Shown here piece after piece: positions 1 through 6,395 of a stretch of DNA of 12,168 nt. The position numbers and the translations under genes were made by a program. Below the pieces are notes generated by a model that saw only the letters and a list, made by a program, of their open reading frames with translations, made no database searches and was not told the origin of the DNA. Origin of the DNA: JACDDK01 sp035689095. GTDB lineage: Bacteria; Actinomycetota; Rubrobacteria; Rubrobacterales; Rubrobacteraceae. The stretch covers positions 1-12,168 of the forward strand of contig DASSMB010000165.1 of assembly GCA_035689095.1 (NCBI GenBank), written 5' to 3'. The stretch's first letter is position 1. Each line of letters opens with the position of its first letter.

Positions 1-320
1 TCCAGCATACCTTCGATGGTCAGGGTGGCCGTCTCTTCGCGCCGGCCGTTGACGAGAACTGTTAATGGCCCTTCATCGGTGAAGTAGTACTCGATCCAGT
101 CGGTCGATGCGGGGATGGTGAGGTGCTTCTTCTGGCTGCAAAAGACCAGCGCGGGCAGAAGCCGCGCCGTTTGATTGACGAGGTCGTCCGGCTCGACGAC
201 GGAGACATACAACATGGGACGCAGCGTTCGCAGGGTCTCCCCAATGATCTCCCTGTAAGGGCGCGGTTCAAAGGCTACGAAAACGATGGTGTTGTCTTGC
301 CTCATTCTGGTAGCGCTCAA
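1..320 (-). CDS. Hypothetical protein, C-terminus cut by window edge
   Basis: This reading frame is open from its start to the left edge, so about 106 N-terminal residues are visible and the C-terminus is missing. I prefer the TTG at 320-318 because a purine-rich Shine-Dalgarno (AGGGAGAGAGG, 334-324) sits just upstream. The ATG at 305-303 is five codons further in and has no ribosome site of its own. An in-frame TGA lies farther upstream, so the gene starts here. The protein opens with a beta-strand-like IVFVAFEP, then a helix with RPYREIIGETL, then VSVVEPDDL and LLPALVFCS. That alternating strand/helix rhythm recalls a receiver-like or Rossmann-like fold, but I see no phosphorylatable Asp motif I would trust. 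It lacks a signal peptide and membrane segments, so it is probably cytoplasmic. I do not recognise its function. Its neighbour across the gap does not suggest a role. Confidence 0.6.
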   Translation of the reverse strand, partial: MSATRMRQDNTIVFVAFEPRPYREIIGETLRTLRPMLYVSVVEPDDLVNQTARLLPALVFCSQKKHLTIPASTDWIEYYFTDEGPLTVLVNGRREETATLTIEGML

Positions 321-807
321 CAGCCTCTCTCCCTGGTCCCTGCTAACGGTAGTTTGTCAGGGTAATGATGGTCCGCGCGGTTGCACAGCGCCTCATACAT
401 ACAGGGTATCTTTATCTCTTTAGTTTCATAGATTTAGTTCTAGCTCAATTTATATAGAGGCGCGGTGAGCAAACGAGCCGAAAGGAGGACTTCTAAACAT
501 AAACGTCGCGTTCCGCTCGATAGATACATACATGACACAGCACGAAGTGAAGGACGGCATCGCGAATCCAACGAAGGCGTGCCGGTGTCCGCAAAGGGAG
601 ATAGCGAACATGGAGAGACAGGAATCATAGATTCCGGAGCAGTAAACGAGAGGCGCTTCACCTACTCAAGGACTATAGAGCGCTCTTACAGGCGGTCTCT
701 CCAGGCCGGAAGTCTTCCAGCACAGGATCCGTAGGATACTGGCTGAGACCTTCTCCGTCCCGGCCCAGGGCTACGCCCTCCAGCAAAGCCTTGACGAGGA
801 CGCCGCC
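321..807. other. Long stretch without an intact gene; AT-rich island and decayed coding traces
   Basis: No convincing intact gene occupies this stretch. Bases 405-457 are only about a quarter G+C, far below the rest of the window, and contain a TATATA at 451-456 that could be a -10 element. A frame from a GTG at 465 stays open to 734 (89 codons) with a GAGG four bases upstream of the GTG, but its third positions are only about half G/C and its protein resembles nothing I know. A very strong Shine-Dalgarno (AAAGGAGG, 481-488) is followed at normal distance by ATA (499-501) rather than a start codon. From there the frame reads about 43 codons with GC-biased third positions before a TAG at 628. 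A second frame from about 605 to 700 contains a helix-like LLKDYRALLQA. The frame of the following gene is already open from 679. Taken together this looks like a degraded or frameshifted 5' part of the next gene, although chance cannot be excluded. Confidence 0.4.
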
Positions 808-1080
808 GTGCAAATCTGGGTGCCCGCCGGCCTGAACCTACCCTCTGAACGTCTACGAGCGACTTCAGTTAGTATCCACTATATGAACGAACGGGACCTG
901 ATACTCCTCGAAAGCGCCATTACCGCTATCGAGGAGGCGGCATCGGCGGTTGCTCAGGAGGTCGAGCGCGATCGTCTGCGCGAGACCTCGCTCGCCCGGC
1001 TCTCCACCGTCGAGGCCGAGTTGAACCGCAGCCGCATGGCGATAGAGAAGATCCTGAAGGAAGAGATCCGCCAGGGCTGA
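808..1080 (+). CDS. Small coiled-coil hypothetical protein
   Basis: From the GTG at 808 this encodes 90 residues. A GAGGA seven bases upstream (796-800 region) supports that start, but the frame is open back to 679 and the upstream codons also look coding (for example GYALQQSLDEDAA), so the true protein may be longer, may start at CTG 739, or may be the tail of a broken gene. An internal ATG at 883 is a third option. The first part has WVPAGLNLPSERLRA. Residues from about 26 onward are strongly helical and charged, with LESAITAIEEAASAVAQE and a heptad-like LARLSTVEAELNRSRMAIEKIL, typical of a coiled coil. Third codon positions are strongly G/C in the second half, which supports real coding. 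There is no signal peptide or membrane segment. It converges on the protease gene with only four bases between stops. Function unknown. Confidence 0.5.
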   Translation: MQIWVPAGLNLPSERLRATSVSIHYMNERDLILLESAITAIEEAASAVAQEVERDRLRETSLARLSTVEAELNRSRMAIEKILKEEIRQG

Positions 1081-1084
1081 TCGT

Positions 1085-2233
1085 TCAGTTGGCGCAGTCG
1101 CCGCTGCTCACGGGACCGGATATCTGAGTGGCCTGTTCGATGTGCTGCTGGACTATCTGTGAAGGTATGCCATACCCAAACTTCCTTGAGTCCGAGCGGC
1201 TGGCGAAGATGGTCGCGACGACCTCGCCGTCGGCGTTCACCGCGGGTCCGCCGGAGTTGCCGGGTCTGACGTAGACGCGGAAGCTCGTCACCGTGCGCTC
1301 TATCGGGCCGCGGTTGTAGGCGTCGCTGGAGATGACGCGCCGCGTGGCGCCGGTGCGTCCGGCACGGGTGTCCAGCGGGCCGTTCTGAGGGAAGCCCATG
1401 ACGGCGACGGCCTCCCCGGTCCGGGGCTCGGAGAGCGGCATCGAGGGGAGGCCCAGGCCATCCACGCGCAGGACCGCTATGTCGTTCTTCTCGTCGAAGA
1501 GGACGACCCTGGCCTGCCGGCGAGGTCCCACGCCGCCCGGCTGCACCCGCGTGAGGATCTCTCCCGCCACGACGTGGGCGTTCGTGACGACCAGGTCCGG
1601 CGCGGCTACCCAGCCGGAACCTTCGATCCCGTAGCCGCAGGCTATCCCCGTTACCCGGACCATCCGGGAGCGGGCGTCGAGGATATCCGGGTCCTTCATG
1701 ATGTCCTTGTCGGGGTGGGCGACCTGGGCTTCGGGACCGTGGATCTCGGGCAGCGGGCTCAGGTCGGCGACGGCGTCCGTGAGTAGCTCGGAGGGCATCC
1801 GGTCGTTGAGCGCCTGCAGGATGCGCGAGTCCCTGACCGCCGGGTGGACCTGCGCGAGTGGCGGGCTCTGCAGGGCGAACATCCCGACGACCCACACCAT
1901 CGTCAGGGAGAGCGCGAGCCCGAGAGCCGCGCCTCCGAGGCCGTCGAGCATCATCGAGGTCTGGCTGCGCAGCCGGGCTCTCAGAGAGCCCCCGATTATG
2001 CGCGCCAGCACGTCACCCAGGATGGCGAAGGCCACGATGGCCGCCAGCGTGATGCCCGCGTTATAGACCGGGCTCTCGTTCTCCGGCAAGAGCGACGGAG
2101 CGAGTCTGGAGCCCAGCGAAGCCCCGAGCACCACCCCGGCCAGCGAGAAGGCCCCGGCCAGAAAACCCGTGCGCGCTCCGCGGAGCACGATCAGGGCGAC
2201 GAACAACACGATAAAGAGATCAAGGGTGGTCAT
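1085..2233 (-). CDS. marP: MarP-like membrane serine protease (CvpA domain plus trypsin domain)
   Basis: This 382-residue protein has an N-terminal CvpA-like region with four hydrophobic segments (about 5-19, 25-45, 60-80, 100-122), a linker (123-190), and a chymotrypsin-fold protease domain (about 190-375). The triad is visible: His220 in TNAHVV, Asp251 in DIAVLRV, Ser327 in GNSGGP. Cys199 and Cys380 flank the protease domain at nearly the spacing of the stabilising disulfide I recall for Mycobacterium tuberculosis MarP (Rv3671c), implying the protease lies outside the membrane. In mycobacteria MarP is needed for acid and oxidative stress resistance and cleaves the peptidoglycan hydrolase RipA. 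That role here is inference. The ATG start at 2233 is preceded seven bases upstream by TAGAAT, so the mRNA may be leaderless, although an AGGG could act as a weak ribosome site. It is divergent from rlmN. A simpler alternative name is trypsin-like protease with CvpA anchor. Confidence 0.92.
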   Translation of the reverse strand: MTTLDLFIVLFVALIVLRGARTGFLAGAFSLAGVVLGASLGSRLAPSLLPENESPVYNAGITLAAIVAFAILGDVLARIIGGSLRARLRSQTSMMLDGLGGAALGLALSLTMVWVVGMFALQSPPLAQVHPAVRDSRILQALNDRMPSELLTDAVADLSPLPEIHGPEAQVAHPDKDIMKDPDILDARSRMVRVTGIACGYGIEGSGWVAAPDLVVTNAHVVAGEILTRVQPGGVGPRRQARVVLFDEKNDIAVLRVDGLGLPSMPLSEPRTGEAVAVMGFPQNGPLDTRAGRTGATRRVISSDAYNRGPIERTVTSFRVYVRPGNSGGPAVNADGEVVATIFASRSDSRKFGYGIPSQIVQQHIEQATQISGPVSSGDCAN

Positions 2234-2240
2234 CGCCCTG

Positions 2241-2246
2241 ATTCTA
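2241..2246 (-). promoter_or_regulatory. Candidate -10 element for marP, leaderless arrangement
   Basis: Read on the minus strand this is TAGAAT, matching the TANNNT -10 pattern, with seven bases to the ATG at 2233. That places the expected transcription start at or next to the start codon. No good -35 is visible at 16-18 bases. Confidence 0.4.
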
Positions 2247-2277
2247 CAGCCGGAAGACGCCTTTTACCGCCCGCTCC

Positions 2278-2305
2278 CTGATGGATTCTACGGAGCTTAT
2301 ATAAT
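2278..2305 (+). promoter_or_regulatory. Candidate sigma-70-type promoter of the rlmN operon
   Basis: A perfect TATAAT (2300-2305) is preceded at 16 bases by CTGATG (2278-2283), a weak match to TTGACA. Transcription would begin near 2312, leaving a leader of about 36 bases that contains the Shine-Dalgarno of rlmN. It lies in the 114-base divergent gap between marP and rlmN. Confidence 0.6.
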
Positions 2306-2347
2306 CGGGGTCGTTGTCATTCCAGAGAAGCACCGAAGAGGAGCGCA

Positions 2348-3397
2348 TTGAAGGCCGCGGAGTTCCTGCCCGAAGCCCTGCAAGTCATCGCCGAGCGCGG
2401 CGAGCCGGCGTACCGGCTGCGCCAGATCTACGGCGCCCTGACCCGTTCCCTCGTGAGGGACTGGGACGAGGCTACGAGCCTGCCGAAAGACCTGCGTGAA
2501 GCGCTGGCCGAAAAAGTCCCGGCGGCTGTCCTCGATCTACAGAAGGTCTCTCGCGCGACGGACGGCACGCGCAAGTACCTCTTCTACACTCATGACAAAC
2601 ACGCCATAGAGACGGTCATGATCCCGGAGCGGGGCCGCAACACTGTGTGCATCTCTACGCAGGTAGGCTGCGCGATGGGTTGCAAGTTCTGCGCGACCGG
2701 GCTCCTCGGCATCAAGCGCAACCTCAAGGCGCGTGAGATCGTCGAGCAGGTCTTCGTCGCCGCCCGCGACATCGCCCCGGAGCGCGTCTCGAACGTCGTC
2801 GTCATGGGGATGGGCGAGCCGATGCTCAACTACGACGCGACCCTCAAGGCGCTCAAGGTCCTCAATGACGGCGATGGCTTCAACCTGGCGGCGCGGCACA
2901 TCGCGCTCTCCACGAGCGGGCTGGTGGATAAGATCCGGCGCTTCGCCGACGAGCCGGAGCAGTTCCACCTCGCCATCTCGCTCCACAACCCGTTCGAGGA
3001 GGAGCGCAGGGAGATCATGCCGGTAGCCTCCCGGCACTCGATACCGGAGCTGATGGACGCCGCCCGCTACTACGTGGACACGACCCGCCGCAAGCTCTTC
3101 TTCGAGTACACGCTGCTCGCCGGCGTGAACGACCAGCCGCGCCACGCCGAGGCGCTGGCGGAGCTTCTGGACCACCCGCTCTACCACCTGAACCTGCTGC
3201 GCTTCAACTGGACGGACACCGGCTTCTCGGCGACCTCGAAGCGCGACGCGAAGGACTTCCTGCGCCGCGCGAGGGAGCGCGGGCTCTCCGCGACCCTGCG
3301 GCCGAGCCGGGGCGAGGACATAGACGCCGCCTGCGGCCAGCTAGCGGCGAAGGACCTGCGCGGTCGACCCGCCGTACCCATGATCCCGCTCTCCTAG
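2348..3397 (+). CDS. rlmN: RlmN, radical SAM 23S rRNA/tRNA adenine-C2 methyltransferase
   Basis: This 349-residue enzyme belongs to the RlmN/Cfr radical SAM family. RlmN methylates C2 of A2503 in 23S rRNA and A37 of some tRNAs using S-adenosylmethionine and a [4Fe-4S] cluster. The cluster motif CxxxCxxC is present at Cys108, Cys112 and Cys115. Both catalytic cysteines of the methyl-transfer mechanism are also present: Cys101 (seven residues before the cluster, as in the E. coli enzyme) and Cys329 in RGEDIDAACGQL near the C-terminus. GMGEPMLNYD (154-163) is the conserved SAM-binding region, and the N-terminal about 70 residues form the usual RNA-binding helical part with YRLRQIY. The TTG start at 2348 is chosen because GAAGAGGAG lies about five bases upstream. 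It heads an operon, and the next gene starts five bases after its stop. The segment LNLLRFNWTDTGFSA differs from the usual IPYNP-type loop of RlmN, so a divergent subclade is possible. Confidence 0.95.
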   Translation: MKAAEFLPEALQVIAERGEPAYRLRQIYGALTRSLVRDWDEATSLPKDLREALAEKVPAAVLDLQKVSRATDGTRKYLFYTHDKHAIETVMIPERGRNTVCISTQVGCAMGCKFCATGLLGIKRNLKAREIVEQVFVAARDIAPERVSNVVVMGMGEPMLNYDATLKALKVLNDGDGFNLAARHIALSTSGLVDKIRRFADEPEQFHLAISLHNPFEEERREIMPVASRHSIPELMDAARYYVDTTRRKLFFEYTLLAGVNDQPRHAEALAELLDHPLYHLNLLRFNWTDTGFSATSKRDAKDFLRRARERGLSATLRPSRGEDIDAACGQLAAKDLRGRPAVPMIPLS

Positions 3398-3401
3398 ACG
3401 G

Positions 3402-3881
3402 TTGAAGCGCGAACCCGCGCAGAGGCTGGACCCGCGGGCGAAGACCCTCTGGCGGATCACGAACCTGCTCGGCATGTTGCCGCTCCTGCTAGGCGCAATC
3501 GCTGTTGGCTTCGCGCTGTTCAGGATTGTAGAGATGCCGCTGCCCGTCGCCGCGCTGCCGGTAGTGGTGGTGCTTGCATTGATCGTACTGGCGGTCGGGG
3601 TGATGCCGGGACTGAGGTGGCGGCGGTGGCGGTATGAGATCCGGCCGGAGGAGGTAGACCTGCAGCGCGGGGTGTACTGGGTGAGCCGAACTCTCGTGCC
3701 GCTCGCCCGCATCCAGCACGTCGACACCAGGCAGGGACCGCTCCAGCGCAGGTTTGGGCTCTCGACGGTCGTTTTCTACACGGCGGCCGGCCCCAATCAG
3801 ATCCCCGAGCTCTCCGCGCCCATCGCCGCGGAGGTGCGCGACCGGATCTCCGAGCTTACCCGCGAGCAGGATGAACTCTGA
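3402..3881 (+). CDS. PH-domain (DUF304/bPH2) membrane protein, YdbS-like
   Basis: The 159-residue product has two hydrophobic segments (about 20-41 and 48-70) followed by a single bacterial pleckstrin-homology domain of the DUF304 type. The domain shows the family signature LQRGVYWVSRTLVPLARIQHVD (residues 87-108) and then QGPLQRRFGLSTVVFYTAAG. The length and gene order match Bacillus subtilis YdbS, which is followed by YdbT as here. In that organism the pair is linked to bacteriocin resistance, and the biochemical role is unknown. The start is a TTG four bases after the rlmN stop with no clear Shine-Dalgarno, so translation probably depends on coupling to rlmN. The gene overlaps the next one by 11 bases, implying co-expression and probably a shared complex in the cytoplasmic membrane, with the PH domain likely cytosolic. 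Function in this organism is unknown. Confidence 0.85.
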   Translation: MKREPAQRLDPRAKTLWRITNLLGMLPLLLGAIAVGFALFRIVEMPLPVAALPVVVVLALIVLAVGVMPGLRWRRWRYEIRPEEVDLQRGVYWVSRTLVPLARIQHVDTRQGPLQRRFGLSTVVFYTAAGPNQIPELSAPIAAEVRDRISELTREQDEL

Positions 3882-5385
3882 GGGACCGGCAAGCCCGGAG
3901 CCGGTGAGCCCGGAGCCGCGCCGGTTGCATCCGGTCGGCATGTTGATCGACGCGGTGCGGACCGTGCGGCGCTGGATCGGCGCGCTGGTCATTCCGGGTA
4001 TCGCTTTCCTGGCGAGCCAGGGTTTCGGAGGACGCACGCTCGCCCTGGTGCTGCTCGGGTTCGTCGTTATCTCGGTCCTGGCGGCGGTGTGGGGGGTTCT
4101 CCGGTGGCGGGCGACTACGTACGGCGTCTCTGGCGGCGCCTTCCACCTGCGGCGGGGTGTGATCCAGAAGTCCGAGCGCACGATACCTCTGGAGCGCGTC
4201 CAGTCGGTGGACACGGTGCAGGGGGTTATCCAGCGCGTGTTCGGTGTCGTGGAGGTGCGGATAGAGACCGCTGGAGGCGGGGGAGACGAGCCCGAAGCAT
4301 CGCTCTCGGCGCTCGGCGTGGAGGCCGCGGAGACTCTGCGGCGCGAGATCCAGGGCTCCAGCGGAGAGGGCTTTCGTCCGGATACCGGGGACGAAGTTGA
4401 GCCCGGCCCGGAGGTCATCCGTTCGCTCTCGACCCGGGACCTCTTTATAGCGGGAGCGACGAGCGGGCAGATCGGGGTAGCACTCTCCCTGATCGCCGTC
4501 GCTTCCCAGACCCTGGACGACCTCTTCTCTGACAGCTTCGTCGAGCGGATCGTCACGACGCTGGCCCCGCGCTCGATCTCCTCGGCCATCCTGCTGGCGC
4601 TCGCCGTCGCGCTCTTCGCCTGGCTCCTCGCCATCGGCGGAACGGTCCTCTCCTACGCGGGCTTCACGCTCTCGCGCGAGGGTGACTACCTGTACATCCG
4701 GCGCGGCCTCCTGGAGAGGCGCGAGGCCACGATACCGCTCGCCCGCATCCAGGCCGTGAAGGTGGTCGAGGGCGTCCTGCGCCAGCCGTTCGGCCTCGCC
4801 ATGCTGCGCGTCGAGAGCGCCGGCTACGGCAAGGACGCCGGCGTCTCTACGACGCTCTTCCCCCTGCTGCCGCGCGAAGAGGCGCGGGAGATACTGAGCC
4901 GGGCGGCGCCGGAGTTCGCCGTGGAGCCGCCCCTTCAGAAGCTGCCCCGCCGCGCACTCCGGCGCTATGTCTTCCGGGCCGCGCTGCCGGTCTTGTTCCT
5001 GGTCCCTGTCCTCGTGCTCATCTCGGCGGTGGCGCTGGACTCTGTCTCCGGCGCTTTCCTGGCGCTGCTGCTCCTCGCCCCGGCTGTCCTGCTCGGATGG
5101 CTCCGCTACCGGGACGCCGGATGGGCGTTAACCGGCGAACGCCTCGTGGTCCGCTCTCGGTTCGTGGCCCGCGTGACGACGGTCGCTACCCGGCGCAGGC
5201 TTCAGTCGCGGAGCGTCGTGCGGAGCCCGTTCCAGCGGCGCCTGGGCCTCGCGACCCTTCGCGCGCAGGTCGCCTCGGGCGGTGGCGGGAAGGATGTCGA
5301 GGTCGTGGACCTCGCCGAGGAAGCCGCGCGAGCTATCGTCGAGCGGCTCGGTCCCCGGACCGCGGCGCCCGGCCCTCAAGGCTGA
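3871..5385 (+). CDS. Large PH-domain (DUF304) membrane protein with three repeats, YdbT-like
   Basis: The ATG at 3871 overlaps the end of the preceding gene and gives 504 residues, close to the length of Bacillus YdbT. The frame is open further upstream, but that part is antiparallel to conserved coding of the previous gene and is not needed. The protein contains three DUF304/PH modules. The first is at about 84-160 (RRGVIQKSERTIPLERVQSVD), the second at about 265-347 (RRGLLERREATIPLARIQAVK) and the third, more diverged, at about 418-493. Hydrophobic pairs separate them (about 36-50 and 56-77; 191-212 and 238-260; 368-389 and 393-410). A proline-rich stretch (residues 5-20) starts the chain, and a glycine run follows the first and third modules. 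With its partner it forms a four-module membrane system whose ligand is not known. The third module lacks the RxIPLxRIQ core, so it may have lost a binding role. Confidence 0.85.
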   Translation: MNSEGPASPEPVSPEPRRLHPVGMLIDAVRTVRRWIGALVIPGIAFLASQGFGGRTLALVLLGFVVISVLAAVWGVLRWRATTYGVSGGAFHLRRGVIQKSERTIPLERVQSVDTVQGVIQRVFGVVEVRIETAGGGGDEPEASLSALGVEAAETLRREIQGSSGEGFRPDTGDEVEPGPEVIRSLSTRDLFIAGATSGQIGVALSLIAVASQTLDDLFSDSFVERIVTTLAPRSISSAILLALAVALFAWLLAIGGTVLSYAGFTLSREGDYLYIRRGLLERREATIPLARIQAVKVVEGVLRQPFGLAMLRVESAGYGKDAGVSTTLFPLLPREEAREILSRAAPEFAVEPPLQKLPRRALRRYVFRAALPVLFLVPVLVLISAVALDSVSGAFLALLLLAPAVLLGWLRYRDAGWALTGERLVVRSRFVARVTTVATRRRLQSRSVVRSPFQRRLGLATLRAQVASGGGGKDVEVVDLAEEAARAIVERLGPRTAAPGPQG

Positions 5386-5395
5386 AACCGGGCGC
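5365..5395. terminator. Inverted repeat across the YdbT-like stop codon, likely bidirectional terminator
   Basis: GCGCCCGG (5365-5372) and CCGGGCGC (5388-5395) are perfect 8-base complements around a 15-base loop that holds the stop codon of the YdbT-like gene. Two convergent genes end here (stops at 5385 and 5410), so a two-way terminator makes sense. There is no T-run on either side, so this is only terminator-like. Confidence 0.5.
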
Positions 5396-5409
5396 TGAAG
5401 TCTCTATCT

Positions 5410-6309
5410 CTAGTGGCAGCGGGCGTTGCCGGAGTCGGTGAACGTCTTGCCCGGTATATGCACGAACTTCCAGCTATAAGAGTCCGCGCTAAGGGTCAGC
5501 TTCAGGACGCCGGGCGTCTTGTCGTTCTTGACGACGCTGTTCGGGTCCGTGCCGTTGATCGGCCCTTCGGGGGCCTCGCCGCCCGTGCCGACGATGAACT
5601 CGCGGATGCCCCGGTCCAGATCCCTGCCGCCGTCAGGATTCTGCGGGACGAACCGCTCGTAGCGGTGGGCGTGGCCGGAGAGGATCACATCCGCCCCCCG
5701 GTTGTAGAGAATCCTCCAGAAAGGCCGGACCGCGGTGGACTCGGTCTTGCCCCCTGACGCGAACAGCGGATGGTGGAAGTAGGCCAGGGTGCATTTGGAT
5801 GGATGGCTGGCGAGGTTCTGCCGGAGCCAGCGGGCCTGGGCAGAGCGCAGCCCGCAGCCAACCTTGTCGCAGTTGCTGTTCAGCGCGATTATGTGCCAGC
5901 CGCCGCGGTCGTAGCTGTAGTAGCCCCGGCTTGGCTTGCCGGCCCTGGCGCCGAAGTAGTTGAAGTACGGCCGGGCTCCGGTCGAGTAGTAGTCGTGGTT
6001 GCCGGTAGACGGACGGGTGCGGCTCTTGAACTGACCCCAGGTGGGGTTGTAGCAGTTGGCGAACTCGCTGGCTGTCCCCCGGTCGTAGGCGTTATCTCCC
6101 AGGGTGAAGACCGTACCGGGGATGTTCTTTACGAGCTTCGCCGTGGCCTCGTCTCCGCGGCTCCCGCAGTCGGCGATGTCTCCCGCGCCTACCAGCGTGA
6201 CGGAGGGAGCCTGCTGCGCCAGGACCGGCACGGCCACAATGACTGCCGCCAGCGATGCTAGCAGGATACATAGACCATACTTGAGACCCCTATTCGTGTA
6301 GTCTTCCAC
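5410..6309 (-). CDS. Secreted calcineurin-like metallophosphoesterase (purple acid phosphatase-like)
   Basis: The 299-residue protein starts at a GTG (6309) with a strong AGGAGGGG eight bases upstream. A signal peptide is clear: a short charged start, hydrophobic residues about 12-29 and a likely cleavage after VLA (residue 31). The metallophosphoesterase motifs follow in order: GAGDIADC (Asp44), GDNAYDRG (Asp72, Asn73), GNHDYY (Asn104, His105), HHPLF (His179/His180) and GHAHRYER (His213, His215). This is the two-metal centre that hydrolyses phosphomonoesters or diesters. The substrate cannot be read from sequence. Six cysteines in the mature part (48, 86, 147, 152, 173, 298) suggest disulfides, fitting an extracytoplasmic location. 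No lipobox or membrane anchor is visible after the signal peptide, so the enzyme may be released or cell-wall associated. It is on the same strand as the upstream glycosylase gene, but the 86-base gap holds its own promoter-like elements. Confidence 0.9.
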   Translation of the reverse strand: MEDYTNRGLKYGLCILLASLAAVIVAVPVLAQQAPSVTLVGAGDIADCGSRGDEATAKLVKNIPGTVFTLGDNAYDRGTASEFANCYNPTWGQFKSRTRPSTGNHDYYSTGARPYFNYFGARAGKPSRGYYSYDRGGWHIIALNSNCDKVGCGLRSAQARWLRQNLASHPSKCTLAYFHHPLFASGGKTESTAVRPFWRILYNRGADVILSGHAHRYERFVPQNPDGGRDLDRGIREFIVGTGGEAPEGPINGTDPNSVVKNDKTPGVLKLTLSADSYSWKFVHIPGKTFTDSGNARCH

Positions 6310-6345
6310 CGGCGTACCCCTCCTGATGCTGTTGTCTGTAGCTGT

Positions 6346-6365
6346 GGTCCCGGAAGTTCGGGACC
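6346..6365. repeat. 7-base inverted repeat at the start of the phosphoesterase transcript
   Basis: GGTCCCG (6346-6352) and CGGGACC (6359-6365) are perfect complements around GAAGTT. Relative to the -10 at 6374-6369, the repeat begins at the expected transcription start. It could be an operator or a 5' stem-loop in the leader RNA. Confidence 0.5.
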
Positions 6366-6368
6366 GAA

Positions 6369-6374
6369 AGTATA
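6369..6374 (-). promoter_or_regulatory. Candidate -10 element of the phosphoesterase gene
   Basis: On the minus strand this reads TATACT, five of six consensus positions. Transcription would start near 6362 and give a leader of about 53 bases before the GTG start. The -35 region (around AGCGGA) is a poor match, so activation or another sigma factor may be needed. Confidence 0.45.
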
Positions 6375-6395
6375 GAACAGGAAGTATCGAGTCCG

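Noticed and set aside
18..19. Any CRISPR, tRNA, rRNA or insertion sequence in the window
   Set aside because: I looked for spaced direct repeats, cloverleaf-like arms ending in CCA and transposase motifs (DDE, terminal repeats) and saw none. This entry stands for the whole window.
381..412. TTGCAC and GGGTAT/TATCTT as a promoter
   Set aside because: The spacing is about 20 bases, too long for the sigma-70 or SigB-type consensus, so no confident call is made.
465..734. 89-codon GTG frame as a real gene
   Set aside because: It has a GAGG upstream, but third positions are only about half G/C, the composition is unlike neighbouring genes, and the overlapping frames look at least as coding. It is kept only as part of the region description.
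954..1895. Long minus-strand open frame of 313 codons overlapping the protease gene
   Set aside because: It lies in another frame of the same strand as the MarP-like gene, whose motifs (His, Asp, Ser) are unambiguous. Its product is an Arg/Pro/Gly-rich shadow without motifs.
3489..4634. 381-codon open frame opposite the PH-domain genes
   Set aside because: It has a Ser/Arg/Thr/Pro-rich composition typical of an antisense shadow in GC-rich DNA. The plus strand carries clear DUF304 repeats.
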